Counted from the first letter of the stretch, positions 9,649-18,700 are shown. The stretch: 64,000 nucleotides of DNA from Bifidobacterium primatium (GCF_002802875.1 NZ_PEBI01000005.1:62001-126000), one strand, 5' to 3'. Notes: a model not told the origin generated them from the sequence alone. A program made the numbers and translations.

Positions 9649-10371
9649 CTACGCAGCCAGGCGCTGCTTCACGAAGTCGCCGAGCAGCTGCGGGGTCACG
9701 CCGTCCCAGGTTTCGACGCAGGCGAACTGCGGTCCGTTCTTCGACGGCGGGTTGTCGGAGCGGATGTAGCCGGTCAGCGCAATGGTGGTGGCGCCGGCGC
9801 GGACCGCGGATTCCAAGCCCACGGCGGAATCCTCAAGCGCCACGCATTCGCGGATCTGATCGCCCTCGATGCCGAGCTTGGCCGCGGCCGCGAGGAACGG
9901 CGCGGGATTCGGCTTCTTCTCCTTCACGTCGTCGGCGCATACGTATGCGTCGAACACGCCCGCCGGGGCCTGTGCAATCGCCGACTCGGCCATGGCGCGC
10001 GGCGACGCCGTGACGAGCACATTCGGCACGCCGGCCTCATGCAGGGCCGACACCACGTCGAGCACGCCGGGAATCCACGGCATATGCTCCATCTCTCGCT
10101 TGGCCACGAAGGCGATGATGCCTTCGGTCAGCTCCTCCACGCCGAGCCTGATGCCGCGGTCGATCATCATCTGCGCCACCTGGGGCACGGGGGTGCCGGT
10201 GACCTTCCAGCCCATCTCCTCGCTCCAGTCGCCGCCGTGATGCTCGGCGAACCACAGCTCGGCCTCGTGCCAGATCGGTTCGGAGTTGATGAGCGTGCCG
10301 TCCATGTCCCAGAACGCCGCGCGTGGCAGCGTGCCGTCATACGTCGTCTTGTTCGTCGTTGTATTCGCCAT
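9649..10371 (-). CDS. HAD-superfamily hydrolase, beta-phosphoglucomutase/phosphatase-like
   Basis: A 240-residue HAD subfamily IA protein. Motif I is DMDGTL (nucleophile and acid/base Asp), motif II is VTASPR, motif III Lys lies in KKPNP, and motif IV is ALEDSAVGLESA. A helical cap domain sits between motifs I and II. Such proteins are sugar-phosphate phosphatases or phosphoglucomutases; the VLVTASPR and EDS segments fit a phosphatase acting on a small sugar phosphate, but the substrate is not determinable. The gene is convergent with galM. TAGAGT ends six bases before the ATG with no Shine-Dalgarno. Confidence 0.9.
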   Translation of the reverse strand: MANTTTNKTTYDGTLPRAAFWDMDGTLINSEPIWHEAELWFAEHHGGDWSEEMGWKVTGTPVPQVAQMMIDRGIRLGVEELTEGIIAFVAKREMEHMPWIPGVLDVVSALHEAGVPNVLVTASPRAMAESAIAQAPAGVFDAYVCADDVKEKKPNPAPFLAAAAKLGIEGDQIRECVALEDSAVGLESAVRAGATTIALTGYIRSDNPPSKNGPQFACVETWDGVTPQLLGDFVKQRLAA

Positions 10372-10377
10372 GATTTC

Positions 10378-10383
10378 ACTCTA
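10378..10383 (-). promoter_or_regulatory. -10-like hexamer TAGAGT, leaderless HAD gene
   Basis: Read on the minus strand, TAGAGT is followed by six bases and then the ATG at 10371. There is no purine-rich ribosome binding site in between. Confidence 0.5.
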
Positions 10384-10472
10384 AAAAACGACCCCAACAA
10401 ACGCGCGCCCGCGCACCGGCCACCATGCCGCCCGTGACGTACACTGGAACCACAGTGAACGAAGGGGTCATC

Positions 10473-11912
10473 ATGGGATTGTTCGGCGGCAAAGGCAACG
10501 ACGGCGACCACGACGCCAACGGCAGTACCGACGACTACATTTCACCGTTCGACAACCAATCGAACTACGTCAATATCGACGACTCCTCATACACCGGACC
10601 GGCCACGGGCTCACCGCAAACGCCCACGGTCGCGCCGTCCGGCCCACAGTCCGCATATACCGCGCCCGCATCCGTGCCGTCATCCGACCGCCGGCGGAAG
10701 GCCGGGCCGTCAAGCGCCGACGCGGCGCTGCGCAACAACACCCGATACCGCGACGCCCAATACAACAACACCCGCCATGGCAATGCCGACACCGTCGTCG
10801 ACACCGCAGCCTCCGCCGACACCGGTTCATCGGGCCGAAAATCGCAATCCACGTGGTGGAGCCGCCTCGTCACCATCGTCATCATCCTCTGCCTGCTGCC
10901 CAGCTTCTCCAACATCATCGGCGGACTGTTCGGATGGCATCGCGGCTCATCGCGAACGACCGGCGGCTACTCCACGACGACGCCCACGTCGAAGCCGGTG
11001 AAATACGAGGTGCTCGACCGCACCGGCAAGCTCATGTATCTTACGCAGTCCGACAAGACGCTCAGCGCCGAATTCACCGTCGTCTCCGCACAACGCGGCC
11101 CGAAAAGCTGCAGCGCGCAGAACACGGTTCTGGTGAAATACCGGGCGAAGAACACGTCGAAGACCGACATCGACATGCAGTCATATCTGTCGTTCGACGT
11201 CTATGATTCCGGCATCGGCCTGCGTCAGATCGGATGCTTCGCCGGCGGCAATCCGGACGGCTATGATTTCTCCGACACGATACGCAAGATCGCGCCCGGC
11301 GCATCGCTGGAGTTCATGAAGGCGTATGAGCTGCGCAACAACAACGACACGTTGTTCGATGTGCGCATCGGCAATTATGCGCGCAACCTGCCGAAGTCCG
11401 TCGGCGCCTCGTTCACGCTGCCCAAGGATTCCTCGGTCACCGACGTGACCGAGCCCGGCAAGGTCGTCAAACCCGATATGCCGCAAGGCTTCACGCTGGG
11501 TATGACGCGGTTGAACGGCGCCTCCTACCGACATGACGACGTATTCGACGACAAGCGGGCCGTCGACGTCAAGGCCACGGGCGTGACCCGTGGCCCGAAG
11601 ACCTACAACGGCAAGAACACGGTGATCGTGACGTATCAGTGGGTCAATCGCACGCCGATTCCGTTGACGTTCACCAATGCCGTGGCCACGACCGCGTACC
11701 AGGACGGCGTCGAGCTCAAGCAGACGGTGCTTTCCCAGCCGTTCGCCGGATATTCGGTGGCGACGCGCGACGTGCCGGTGATGGAGGACGTGCCGATGAC
11801 CACGACGATGGCATATGAGCTGCGCAGCGATTCGACACCGGTGACGACGTCCGTCAAGGGGTATGCCGGACTTGACGGCAGGACCGTGAAGAAGGAGTTT
11901 CCGCTGGGGTAA
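10473..11912 (+). CDS. Membrane-anchored protein with two DUF5067 domains
   Basis: 479 residues from the ATG at 10473, which has GAAGGGG just upstream; an in-frame ATG 16 codons earlier lacks one. Residues 1-135 are hydrophilic and rich in Ser, Asp, Asn and Ala. One TM helix follows (around residues 140-160, LVTIVIILCLLPS) and then two tandem beta-sandwich domains of the DUF5067 type, each with a similar core (RGPKSCSAQNTVLVKY and RGPKTYNGKNTVIVTY). The topology suggests a cytoplasmic N-terminus and an extracellular C-terminal half. The function is unknown. A strong terminator follows at 11926-11958. Confidence 0.82.
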   Translation: MGLFGGKGNDGDHDANGSTDDYISPFDNQSNYVNIDDSSYTGPATGSPQTPTVAPSGPQSAYTAPASVPSSDRRRKAGPSSADAALRNNTRYRDAQYNNTRHGNADTVVDTAASADTGSSGRKSQSTWWSRLVTIVIILCLLPSFSNIIGGLFGWHRGSSRTTGGYSTTTPTSKPVKYEVLDRTGKLMYLTQSDKTLSAEFTVVSAQRGPKSCSAQNTVLVKYRAKNTSKTDIDMQSYLSFDVYDSGIGLRQIGCFAGGNPDGYDFSDTIRKIAPGASLEFMKAYELRNNNDTLFDVRIGNYARNLPKSVGASFTLPKDSSVTDVTEPGKVVKPDMPQGFTLGMTRLNGASYRHDDVFDDKRAVDVKATGVTRGPKTYNGKNTVIVTYQWVNRTPIPLTFTNAVATTAYQDGVELKQTVLSQPFAGYSVATRDVPVMEDVPMTTTMAYELRSDSTPVTTSVKGYAGLDGRTVKKEFPLG

Positions 11913-11925
11913 GCGCCTTGCCGCG

Positions 11926-11958
11926 TTCACTCTTTTTGGGGAATCCAAAAAGAGTGAA
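11926..11958. terminator. Bidirectional intrinsic terminator
   Basis: Perfect 14-bp arms (11926-11939 and 11945-11958) with a five-base loop lie between convergent genes. The arms carry runs of five T or five A, so it works in both directions. Confidence 0.88.
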
Positions 11959-11971
11959 TCGGCCCCTTGCG

Positions 11972-13858
11972 CTAGCTCCGCTTTTTCGGCCGGTTCTTGC
12001 GGAAGATGTCGATGACGATCCATACCGACAGCAGGAACGCGACCACATATCCCATGAATCCGATGACGGGGATGCCGAAGATCACCGGCTTCATGCCCGC
12101 GTAGTACACGATCGACGAGCCGACGAACAGGCCGACGACGATCAGCGCCATCGTGAGCCTGTCGACCATGTAGCTCAGCTGGCGGATGGGCTCCTCGGAG
12201 CCGACCATCTCCACGTTGGCCTTGAGCTGGCCGCGGGTGAGCATGCGTGCGGCGGTGCGGGCCTCGGCGAGCGCGCCTAGGGTGCCGTGCAGCGCCTTCT
12301 GCCCCTCGATGCCCAGCGTCTTCATCTCCTCCTTGGCGGCGGATCTGAGGCCGCGCGTGGAGGCGATATGCGCGGTGATGATGGCGATCATGTCGGTGTC
12401 GGGAAGGAATTCGTCGAGCACTCCTTCGAGCGTGACGAGGCCACGCGCCACGGTGGTGACGATGCCGGGCAGTTCCACATGGTGCTTGCGCGAAAGCTGG
12501 ATGAGCGCGGTGACGAACGCGCCGATGTCGAGGTCCTGCAGGCTTACGGTGCCGAAGTCCTGCACGATGGCGTCGAGATCGGACAGCAGGCCGGGATAGT
12601 TGACCTCCGCGGTGTCGGAGGGACCGGCGAACCGGAGGAACGCCTCGGCGAGCGCGGGCGAGTCCTGCTTGCCGACGGCGAAGATGATGTCCTGGAGGAT
12701 GGATCGCGTGCGTGCGGAGAGCCGGCCGGTCATGCCGAGGTCGATCATCACGATCTTGCCGTCGTGGATGATGATGTTGCCGGGGTGGGGATCGGCGTGG
12801 AAGAAGCCTTCGTCGAGCACCTGAGCGGCGTAGTTGTCGACGAGCTTGGTGCCGATCTCGTTGAGCGAGTAGCCGGCTTCGACGAGCTGGTCGGGATGCG
12901 AGACGGAGATGCCCTCGACGTAGTCCATCACGACGATGTGCTCGGTGCACAGCGTGATGTACGGCTTGGGGCAGTCCATGTACTTGTAGTCCTTGGCGAA
13001 TTCGCGGAAGTCCACGAGGTTGCGGGCTTCGATGAGGAAGTTCGTTTCGGACTGGAAGCTGTCCCAGAGCTCCTCGATCACGCCGTTGAGGTCGATGATC
13101 TGCGCGGATTTGATGTATTTCGTGGCACGGCGGGAGATGGAGCGCATGATGTCGATGTCCTGCGCCATGGTCTCGCGCACGCCGGGCCGCTGCACCTTGA
13201 CGGCGACGTCCTCGCCGGTGACGAGCCTGGCGCGATGCACCTGCGCAAGCGATGCCGAGCCGAGCGGCGTGCGGTCGATGGAGGCGAAGATCTGGTCGAC
13301 CGGCCGGCCGTATTCGCGGGCGATTGTGTCGAGCACGGTCTCGTAGGGCATGGGGTCGGCGTCGGCGCGGAGCTTGGCGAGTTCGTCGCAGAATTCCTGC
13401 GGCAGGATCTCGCTTCGCATGGAGAGGGTCTGCCCGACCTTGACGAACGTGGGGCCGAGCGCCTCGAACATGAGCCTCATCTTCACCGGCGTCAGGCCGT
13501 GGAAGATGTCGAACTGGCGGGCGATGGCGAAGATCTCGCGCAGACGGTGCAGCCGGCCCTTGCGGGTGAGATGGTACTGTTCGGCGAACGTGGGCTCCCG
13601 GCTGCCGAACAGGCCGATGGTGCGTTCGGAGTCGGCGAGATGTCCCTCCTCCTCGCTGACGGGCGTGCCGGAGATGGCGTCGAGCACCTGCTCGTCGGTG
13701 AGCAAGGGGTCGTTCGACGCATCGGTGACGGGCGGGTCCGTGGCGGTCCCGCAGCCATTGTCCGTCATCCTGCCTGCCGTCTCGTCATCGGCCGCGGCGT
13801 CACCGGCCGTTTTGCCCGCCGTCGTATGCGACGCCGTCTTGTGCGTCTCCAATGTCAT
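11972..13858 (-). CDS. ABC1/UbiB-family protein kinase-like (ABC1K) membrane protein
   Basis: A 628-residue member of the ABC1K/UbiB atypical kinase family. The first ~85 residues are low-complexity (Thr/Asp/Ala-rich). The family-specific KxGQ motif appears as FVKVGQTLS, followed by the glycine-poor loop with GSASLAQVH, the nucleotide-binding Lys in VAVKVQRPG, and the catalytic HADPHPGN and DLGMTGRL segments. Two TM helices close the C-terminus before RKNRPKKRS. In other bacteria the family supports isoprenoid-quinone synthesis or membrane lipid homeostasis; bifidobacteria are not known to make ubiquinone, so its role here is open. The neighbour upstream is a phasin-like protein, but a repeat cluster lies between them. 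Confidence 0.9.
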   Translation of the reverse strand: MTLETHKTASHTTAGKTAGDAAADDETAGRMTDNGCGTATDPPVTDASNDPLLTDEQVLDAISGTPVSEEEGHLADSERTIGLFGSREPTFAEQYHLTRKGRLHRLREIFAIARQFDIFHGLTPVKMRLMFEALGPTFVKVGQTLSMRSEILPQEFCDELAKLRADADPMPYETVLDTIAREYGRPVDQIFASIDRTPLGSASLAQVHRARLVTGEDVAVKVQRPGVRETMAQDIDIMRSISRRATKYIKSAQIIDLNGVIEELWDSFQSETNFLIEARNLVDFREFAKDYKYMDCPKPYITLCTEHIVVMDYVEGISVSHPDQLVEAGYSLNEIGTKLVDNYAAQVLDEGFFHADPHPGNIIIHDGKIVMIDLGMTGRLSARTRSILQDIIFAVGKQDSPALAEAFLRFAGPSDTAEVNYPGLLSDLDAIVQDFGTVSLQDLDIGAFVTALIQLSRKHHVELPGIVTTVARGLVTLEGVLDEFLPDTDMIAIITAHIASTRGLRSAAKEEMKTLGIEGQKALHGTLGALAEARTAARMLTRGQLKANVEMVGSEEPIRQLSYMVDRLTMALIVVGLFVGSSIVYYAGMKPVIFGIPVIGFMGYVVAFLLSVWIVIDIFRKNRPKKRS

Positions 13859-13899
13859 AGTTCACCCATGGTAGTCAGGCGATGCACATCTTCTGTGAA

Positions 13900-14026
13900 C
13901 CCCCTCAGACCGCCTTCGGCGGCCAGCTCCCCTTACGCTGTAGGGGGAGCCAAGCGAACGACATCGTGCTCGGGCTCCCCTCATGATTGAGGGGAGCTGT
14001 CGGCGAAGCCGACTGAGGGGAGTTGA
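13900..14026. repeat. REP-like palindromic repeat cluster R1
   Basis: Two imperfect stem-loops built on complementary CTCCCCT/AGGGGAG and TCGGC/GCCGA blocks fill the gap between the ABC1K gene and the phasin-like gene. The second half is nearly identical to the repeat at 28971-29087, and the same blocks recur at 20447-20578 and 22495-22626. There is no coding potential. Confidence 0.75.
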
Positions 14027-14063
14027 CCCGGAACGGGTCTTACGCCAATACGTATCTGCGGAT

Positions 14064-14549
14064 TTATTCGGCCTGCTCGCCGGCGGGGGCGTCGGCCGGC
14101 GTCTCGGCGTCCGTGGATTTCGCAGGACCCTCGTCGTCCGGGGCAGCCGGGGCGTCCGGCGCGGCCTCGGCCTTCGCCGCCTTCGCGGCCTTTTCGGCGT
14201 TGATGGTTTCGGCGAGCTGTGCGACCTTGGCCACGTAGGCAGCGCGCTCCTCGTCGCTCATCACCGACAGCCGGGCCTTGAGCGCGGCCTCCTTCACGTC
14301 GTCGACGGTCTCGCGGGCCTTGGCGGCGGCGTCCTGCGCGCCGGTGAAGGCGTCCTTGGCGGCACCCTGGGCCTTGCGCGTCAGTTCGGAGTTCAGCACC
14401 TTGCCCTGGTCGACGGTCAGTTCGCCCTTCTTCACGAGGTCGTCGACGATCTGCTGGCCTTTTTCGGCTCCGGTCGCGACGGCGCCCACGCCGGCCAGGA
14501 AGATCGTACGCAGTCCCTCGCCCAAGTCGTTGAAGTTGAAATCAGCCAT
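14064..14549 (-). CDS. Phasin-like coiled-coil protein
   Basis: 161 residues with GAAGGAG upstream of the ATG. Residues 1-45 contain GEGLRTIFLAGVGAVATGAEKGQQIVDDLVKKGEL in pieces typical of the poly(hydroxyalkanoate) granule-associated / phasin-like family (an amphipathic helix followed by a long helix). The middle is predicted helical coiled coil, and the last ~45 residues are Ala/Pro/Glu/Asp-rich and disordered. In Proteobacteria this family coats PHA granules; bifidobacteria are not known for PHA, so here it is more likely a membrane-surface or lipid-associated helper protein. A stop of about 300 bp and repeats separate it from neighbouring genes. Confidence 0.7.
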   Translation of the reverse strand: MADFNFNDLGEGLRTIFLAGVGAVATGAEKGQQIVDDLVKKGELTVDQGKVLNSELTRKAQGAAKDAFTGAQDAAAKARETVDDVKEAALKARLSVMSDEERAAYVAKVAQLAETINAEKAAKAAKAEAAPDAPAAPDDEGPAKSTDAETPADAPAGEQAE

Positions 14550-14855
14550 GATATCGCTCCTTCACGTCGTGTTCGTCGGCGTTCGGCGATGCCCCGCGCG
14601 GCGTTGCGCGCGGCGGGCATGCGCCGCCGCCATCGCCTCCAACTTTACCGCAGCGGCAAGGCGCGGCGGATGAACAGCTCGCCCCGATATGTCGGCGCAC
14701 CGCTCCCCCGCCGGCCATACGGCAACGGCGGGCGGCCCGTGTGACGGGCGACGACCGTCCAACCCGACGACGCCGGCCGCCGGTTATCGCGGACGGCTGG
14801 CGGCCACGCGGCGGCGACGGCCGGCGCGTCACCGAAACGACGCCGGCTCCGTCCC
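14550..14855. other. GC-rich intergenic region, no gene seen
   Basis: 306 bp between gatD (ends 14856) and the phasin-like gene. Apart from the phasin Shine-Dalgarno and a TAAAGT -10-like hexamer around 14642-14647 on the minus strand, I see no supported feature. Several short GC-rich self-complementary stretches (for example 14760-14840) may serve as the gatD transcript end. Confidence 0.4.
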
Positions 14856-15623
14856 CTACCGCGGCCGGGATGCGGCCACGCGACGCGCCTCTACGGCGAA
14901 ATGCTCCAGACGGTCGAGCTCGGCTTTTGCCGTGTCGGTCACCTGCGGCTCGAACGCGCCGTAGCGGCGTTCGGCCGCCTTGGCGATCAGGAAGTCCGAG
15001 ATCTTCGGGTTCTTCGGCAGCAGCGAGCCGTGCATGTACGTGCCGATGACGTTGTTCACGCGCGCGCCCTCGGTGTGGTCCTCGCCGTTGTTGCCGCGTC
15101 CTTCGGCGTTCACGTGGCCGAGCGGCGCCACGCCTTCGCGCAGGAACGTCTGGCCGGAATGGTTCTCGTAGCCGATCACGTCGCCGAAATCGTTGGAATG
15201 CTCCACGAGGTTGCCTATCATGCGCACGTCCTGACCGACCGTGTACGCGCCGATCACGCCGATGCCGTCGAGCCGCTTGCCTTCGGACGTTTCGAAGTAT
15301 TCGCCGAACAGCTGGTACATGCCGCAGATCATGAGCATCGGCACGCCGTCGGCGGCGAGTTCGCGCAGCAGGTCTGCGCGCGTGAAGAAGTCGTCGATGA
15401 TCTTGCTTTGGCCGCTGTCCTGGCCGCCGCCGCCGAGGATCATGTCGACGTGCTCGGGCCAGTCGTCACCCTGGTTGTAGTGGTGGATCACCGGCTCGTA
15501 GCCGTATAGCGCAAGCCGCCTACGGATGGTGAGCACGTTGCCCGAATCGCCGTAGATGTTCATGTCGTTCGGGTACAGGGACACGACGTCGATCACGCGA
15601 CGTTCCGTCGTTTCGTTCGTCAT
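14856..15623 (-). CDS. gatD: Lipid II isoglutaminyl synthase glutaminase subunit
   Basis: A 255-residue CobB/CobQ-like class I glutamine amidotransferase. The nucleophile Cys lies in LMICGMYQLFGEYF and the catalytic His in TYMHGSLLPKNP, the usual GatD pattern. It supplies ammonia to MurT for amidating the alpha-carboxylate of D-Glu in lipid II. I chose the ATG at 15623, six bases after AAGGAG; another ATG overlaps three bases upstream. It begins 11 bases after the murT stop, so both subunits are co-transcribed. It acts on the cytoplasmic face of the membrane. Confidence 0.93.
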   Translation of the reverse strand: MTNETTERRVIDVVSLYPNDMNIYGDSGNVLTIRRRLALYGYEPVIHHYNQGDDWPEHVDMILGGGGQDSGQSKIIDDFFTRADLLRELAADGVPMLMICGMYQLFGEYFETSEGKRLDGIGVIGAYTVGQDVRMIGNLVEHSNDFGDVIGYENHSGQTFLREGVAPLGHVNAEGRGNNGEDHTEGARVNNVIGTYMHGSLLPKNPKISDFLIAKAAERRYGAFEPQVTDTAKAELDRLEHFAVEARRVAASRPR

Positions 15624-15634
15624 CATCAGCTCCT

Positions 15635-17056
15635 TTACTCCCGCCCCACGCCGGCGTCGGCGACGTCGGCGATGCGGCCGAGATGCGCGCGGACCTTCAG
15701 CATGGACGTGTACGTGCAGTAGATGCGCTTGGGACGACCGGCGTCCTTGGCGAGGAACGCGTCGACGGCGGCGTCGATGTCGGGGTTCACGTCGTCGACC
15801 GCGACATCGTCGTAGCCGAGGCGCAGGGCCATGTCCCACGCGCGCACACCGGAGACCATGCCGACGCCGGTGCCGCGCAGACCGGTGAAGTCGACGTCCC
15901 ACAGCCAGCTCATGTCGCGGCCGTCGGCGTATTCGTCGTTGATGACGATCATCGTGTCGTGGCCGGCCGGGTCGAACGACGTGAGCGCCAGCCGGAAGCC
16001 CATCGGGTTCTTGACGAGCAGGAGTTCGACGTTCGTGCCGTTGACGTCGATGGATTCGCCGCGGCCGAACGCGGGCGTGACCTCGGCGACGGCGGCGATG
16101 AGGTCGTCGTCGGTCGGATGGATGTTCGGCATCGCGTCGGCGGCGTCGGCGACGACCGCGCGGACGACGGCGAGCGCGGCGGCCGCGTTGAACAGGTTGT
16201 AGACGCCTTCGAGGTGCACGTCGGTGGAGAACGTCGCACCGTCCATGAGGAAGTCGGCGTGATGGTCGCCGACCCTGGTGAGCGCCACGTCGGCGGGGAG
16301 GGCATTGCCGGCCTTCCTCTCCCCTGTCGGCTGGCCGCCGTCGACGACGTCCGTCCTGTGCATGTCGTCGTCGGTGGGGAAGAACGAACGCAGGTCGTCG
16401 GAGAGTCCGAAATAGTAGACGCCGGTGCCGTCGGGCACGACGCCGGCGAGGCGCGCGATGCGCGGGTCCTCGCGGTTGAGCACGACGGTGCCGGTCGTGG
16501 TCTCGGCCACGTGGCTAAGCAATCGTGCGGTGTTGTCGATCTCGCCGAAGCGGTCGAGCTGGTCGCGCATCACGTTGAGCAGCAGCGCATAGCGCGGCCT
16601 GACCTGACGGACGAAGTGCACGGCGTAGGCCTCGTCGAGTTCGAGCACGGCGATGTCGGCGTCGAGACGGCCTCCCATCGTGACCTCGGTGAGCAGTGCG
16701 GAGACGACGCCGCGTGTGAAGTTCGAGCCGGTGGGGTTGGTGAACACCTTGAGTCCGAGACTGCGCAGCATGGAGGCGACCATGCGGGTGGTGGTGGTCT
16801 TGCCGTTGGTGCCGGAGACCAGTACCACGCCGAGCGGCAGCTGCGCGAGCGTGCGCGCGAGGAAGCCGGGGTCCACCTGTTCCACGATCCTGCCGGGGAA
16901 TGCGCTGCCGCCATGCTTGAGCAGCCTCGACAACGCGCGCACGCCCTTGCCTATCGCGGGCGTGGCGAACGCGTTCCACGCCTTGCGCGGCGCGGCGGTA
17001 TGCCGCACGTCGACGTCGTTGGCCGAAAGCCCGGCCTGGCCATTGCTTTTCACCAT
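15635..17056 (-). CDS. murT: Lipid II isoglutaminyl synthase ATP-dependent ligase subunit
   Basis: A 473-residue Mur ligase-fold protein. The P-loop is SGTNGKTTTTR, the central-domain motif is LELDEAYAV, and the C-terminal domain matches the MurT-specific DUF1727 (LVKNPMGF, NDEYADGRDMSWLWD). With GatD it converts the D-Glu of lipid II to D-isoglutamine. Compared with firmicute MurT the Cys4 zinc-ribbon insertion is missing: no CxxC pair occurs in the region after TTTGTVVLNREDPR. The start at 17056 has GAAAGG six bases upstream; an alternative ATG lies at 17086. It follows dnaB by 42 bases and precedes gatD by 11 bases, so the three may form one transcript. Confidence 0.92.
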   Translation of the reverse strand: MVKSNGQAGLSANDVDVRHTAAPRKAWNAFATPAIGKGVRALSRLLKHGGSAFPGRIVEQVDPGFLARTLAQLPLGVVLVSGTNGKTTTTRMVASMLRSLGLKVFTNPTGSNFTRGVVSALLTEVTMGGRLDADIAVLELDEAYAVHFVRQVRPRYALLLNVMRDQLDRFGEIDNTARLLSHVAETTTGTVVLNREDPRIARLAGVVPDGTGVYYFGLSDDLRSFFPTDDDMHRTDVVDGGQPTGERKAGNALPADVALTRVGDHHADFLMDGATFSTDVHLEGVYNLFNAAAALAVVRAVVADAADAMPNIHPTDDDLIAAVAEVTPAFGRGESIDVNGTNVELLLVKNPMGFRLALTSFDPAGHDTMIVINDEYADGRDMSWLWDVDFTGLRGTGVGMVSGVRAWDMALRLGYDDVAVDDVNPDIDAAVDAFLAKDAGRPKRIYCTYTSMLKVRAHLGRIADVADAGVGRE

Positions 17057-17098
17057 CTCATGCCTTTCCGATTCGCCCACCACCATAGCAAGCCGAGG

Positions 17099-18505
17099 TC
17101 ACACGCCCTGCTGGAAGTCCTGCGGCATGTCCTTGAACTTGGAGTTCGCGCCGAGGAACGCCAGGTTGAACGTTTCGGTGGGGCCGTTACGATGCTTCGC
17201 CATGATGATGTCGGCCTCGCCGGGACGGTCCTCCTTGTCGTAGAAGTCCGGCCTGTGCACGAGGAACACCACGTCGGCGTCCTGCTCGATGGAACCGGAT
17301 TCTCGCAGGTCGGAAAGCTGCGGCTTCTTGTCGTTGCGCATCTCGGGGCCACGGTTCAGCTGCGAAAGCGCCACGACCGGCACCTCGAGCTCCTTGGCGA
17401 GCAGCTTCAATGCTCGCGAGAATTCGGAGACCTCCTGCTGGCGGCTTTCGACGGCCTTGCCGGAGCTCATGAGCTGCAGGTAGTCGATGACGACGAGCTT
17501 CAGGTCGTTGGTCTGCTTGAGCCGGCGGCATTTCGCACGGATCTCCATGAGGCTCATGTTCGGCGAATCGTCGATGAACAGCGGGGCGTCGTTGAGCTTG
17601 CCCCAGAAGTTGTTCAGCGTGTTCCAGCGTTCCGGCGTGATCTCGTCGGCGCGGCGCAGCGCGCCCAGCGGAATGTTCGTCTCGGCGGCGATGATGCGCT
17701 GCGCGAGTTCGTTCTTGCTCATCTCCAGGGAGAACACGACGGTGGTCATATGCTCGTGCAATGCCGCATGGCGCGCGAAGTCGATGCCCAGCGTGGACTT
17801 GCCCATGGCGGGTCGGCCGGCGACCACGATCATCTGGCCGGGCTGCAGGCCCTGCGTCACGTCGTCGATGTCGCGGAATCCGGTGGGGACGCCCTTTTGG
17901 ATCAGGCCGTTCTGCAGGGCGTCGAGCTGGTTGAGCGTGTCCTCAACGACCGGTCCGATGGCCTCGTAGTCCTGTCGCACCTTGCCCACGCTCATCTCGT
18001 AGACCTCGGCCTGCGCGAGGTTCACGATGTCCTCGGCCTGCGAGCCCTCGGCCGAATAGCCCATCTGCGCGATCTTCGTGCCGGCGGCGATCACGTTGCG
18101 CAGGATGGCGCGCTGGTGCACGATGTCGGCGTAGTAGGTGGCGTTCGCGGCGGTCGGCACCGATGCGACGAGGCTATGCAGGTAGTCCGCGCCGCCGACC
18201 TTGTCGAGGTTGCCCTCCTTGAGCAGCTCGTTGGCCACGATCACCGCGTCGACCGGCTGCGAGGCGGAGAACAACGTGATGATGGCGTCGTACACCGTCT
18301 GGTGCTTCGGCTGGTAGAAGTCGGTGACGTCGATCATCTGACTGACCTCGCCGATGGCGTCCTTGCTCATGAGCATGCCGCCGAGCACGGCCATCTCCGC
18401 GTTGTCGTCGTGCGGCGGCACGCGGTCGAAGATCGGGTCGCGGTCGCCGTCCGCCCTCGAACCGTTTCCGGCGCGGTCATTCCTCTCAAACGTCTGTTCT
18501 GCCAT
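17099..18505 (-). CDS. dnaB: Replicative DNA helicase DnaB
   Basis: A 468-residue hexameric replicative helicase. An N-terminal DnaB domain (residues ~30-135, DNAEMAVLGGML) is linked to the RecA-like C-terminal domain with Walker A GRPAMGKST at residues 230-238, Walker B VVIDYLQLM, the sensor segment SQLNRGPEMR and the EQDADVV motif. There is no intein. It unwinds DNA at the fork after loading at the origin. The 5' end carries TAGAAT seven bases before ATG with no Shine-Dalgarno. A DnaA-box cluster lies 290 bp upstream (18797-18913), so DnaA could influence its expression. murT and gatD follow closely. Confidence 0.97.
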   Translation of the reverse strand: MAEQTFERNDRAGNGSRADGDRDPIFDRVPPHDDNAEMAVLGGMLMSKDAIGEVSQMIDVTDFYQPKHQTVYDAIITLFSASQPVDAVIVANELLKEGNLDKVGGADYLHSLVASVPTAANATYYADIVHQRAILRNVIAAGTKIAQMGYSAEGSQAEDIVNLAQAEVYEMSVGKVRQDYEAIGPVVEDTLNQLDALQNGLIQKGVPTGFRDIDDVTQGLQPGQMIVVAGRPAMGKSTLGIDFARHAALHEHMTTVVFSLEMSKNELAQRIIAAETNIPLGALRRADEITPERWNTLNNFWGKLNDAPLFIDDSPNMSLMEIRAKCRRLKQTNDLKLVVIDYLQLMSSGKAVESRQQEVSEFSRALKLLAKELEVPVVALSQLNRGPEMRNDKKPQLSDLRESGSIEQDADVVFLVHRPDFYDKEDRPGEADIIMAKHRNGPTETFNLAFLGANSKFKDMPQDFQQGV

Positions 18506-18512
18506 GGTCCCG

Positions 18513-18518
18513 ATTCTA
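18513..18518 (-). promoter_or_regulatory. -10 hexamer TAGAAT, leaderless dnaB
   Basis: On the minus strand TAGAAT is followed by seven bases and the dnaB ATG. It is close to the TATAAT consensus, with no ribosome binding site between. Confidence 0.55.
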
Positions 18519-18619
18519 GGAAGGCCATGGCGGCGATTGCGGGATGTACGCGCATCGCGTGCGGAATCATTGCATTACGCGCGCGTCCGGCGCATGGCCC
18601 CCAGGTCGACCCGGCAGGG

Positions 18620-18700
18620 GTTCCCAGAATTCTTAAGAAGAAAAGGCCAAAAGTTCTAAAAATTCTTCAGAAGGTCCGATATGCGTATATAGAAGAGTTC
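18620..18700. other. AT-rich stretch next to DnaA-box cluster
   Basis: A locally AT-rich segment in a GC-rich genome, containing the palindrome AGAATTCTTAAGAA and several short A and T runs. It lies between the dnaB promoter and the DnaA boxes. It could be an unwinding element if the cluster acts as an origin, or merely promoter DNA. Confidence 0.4.
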
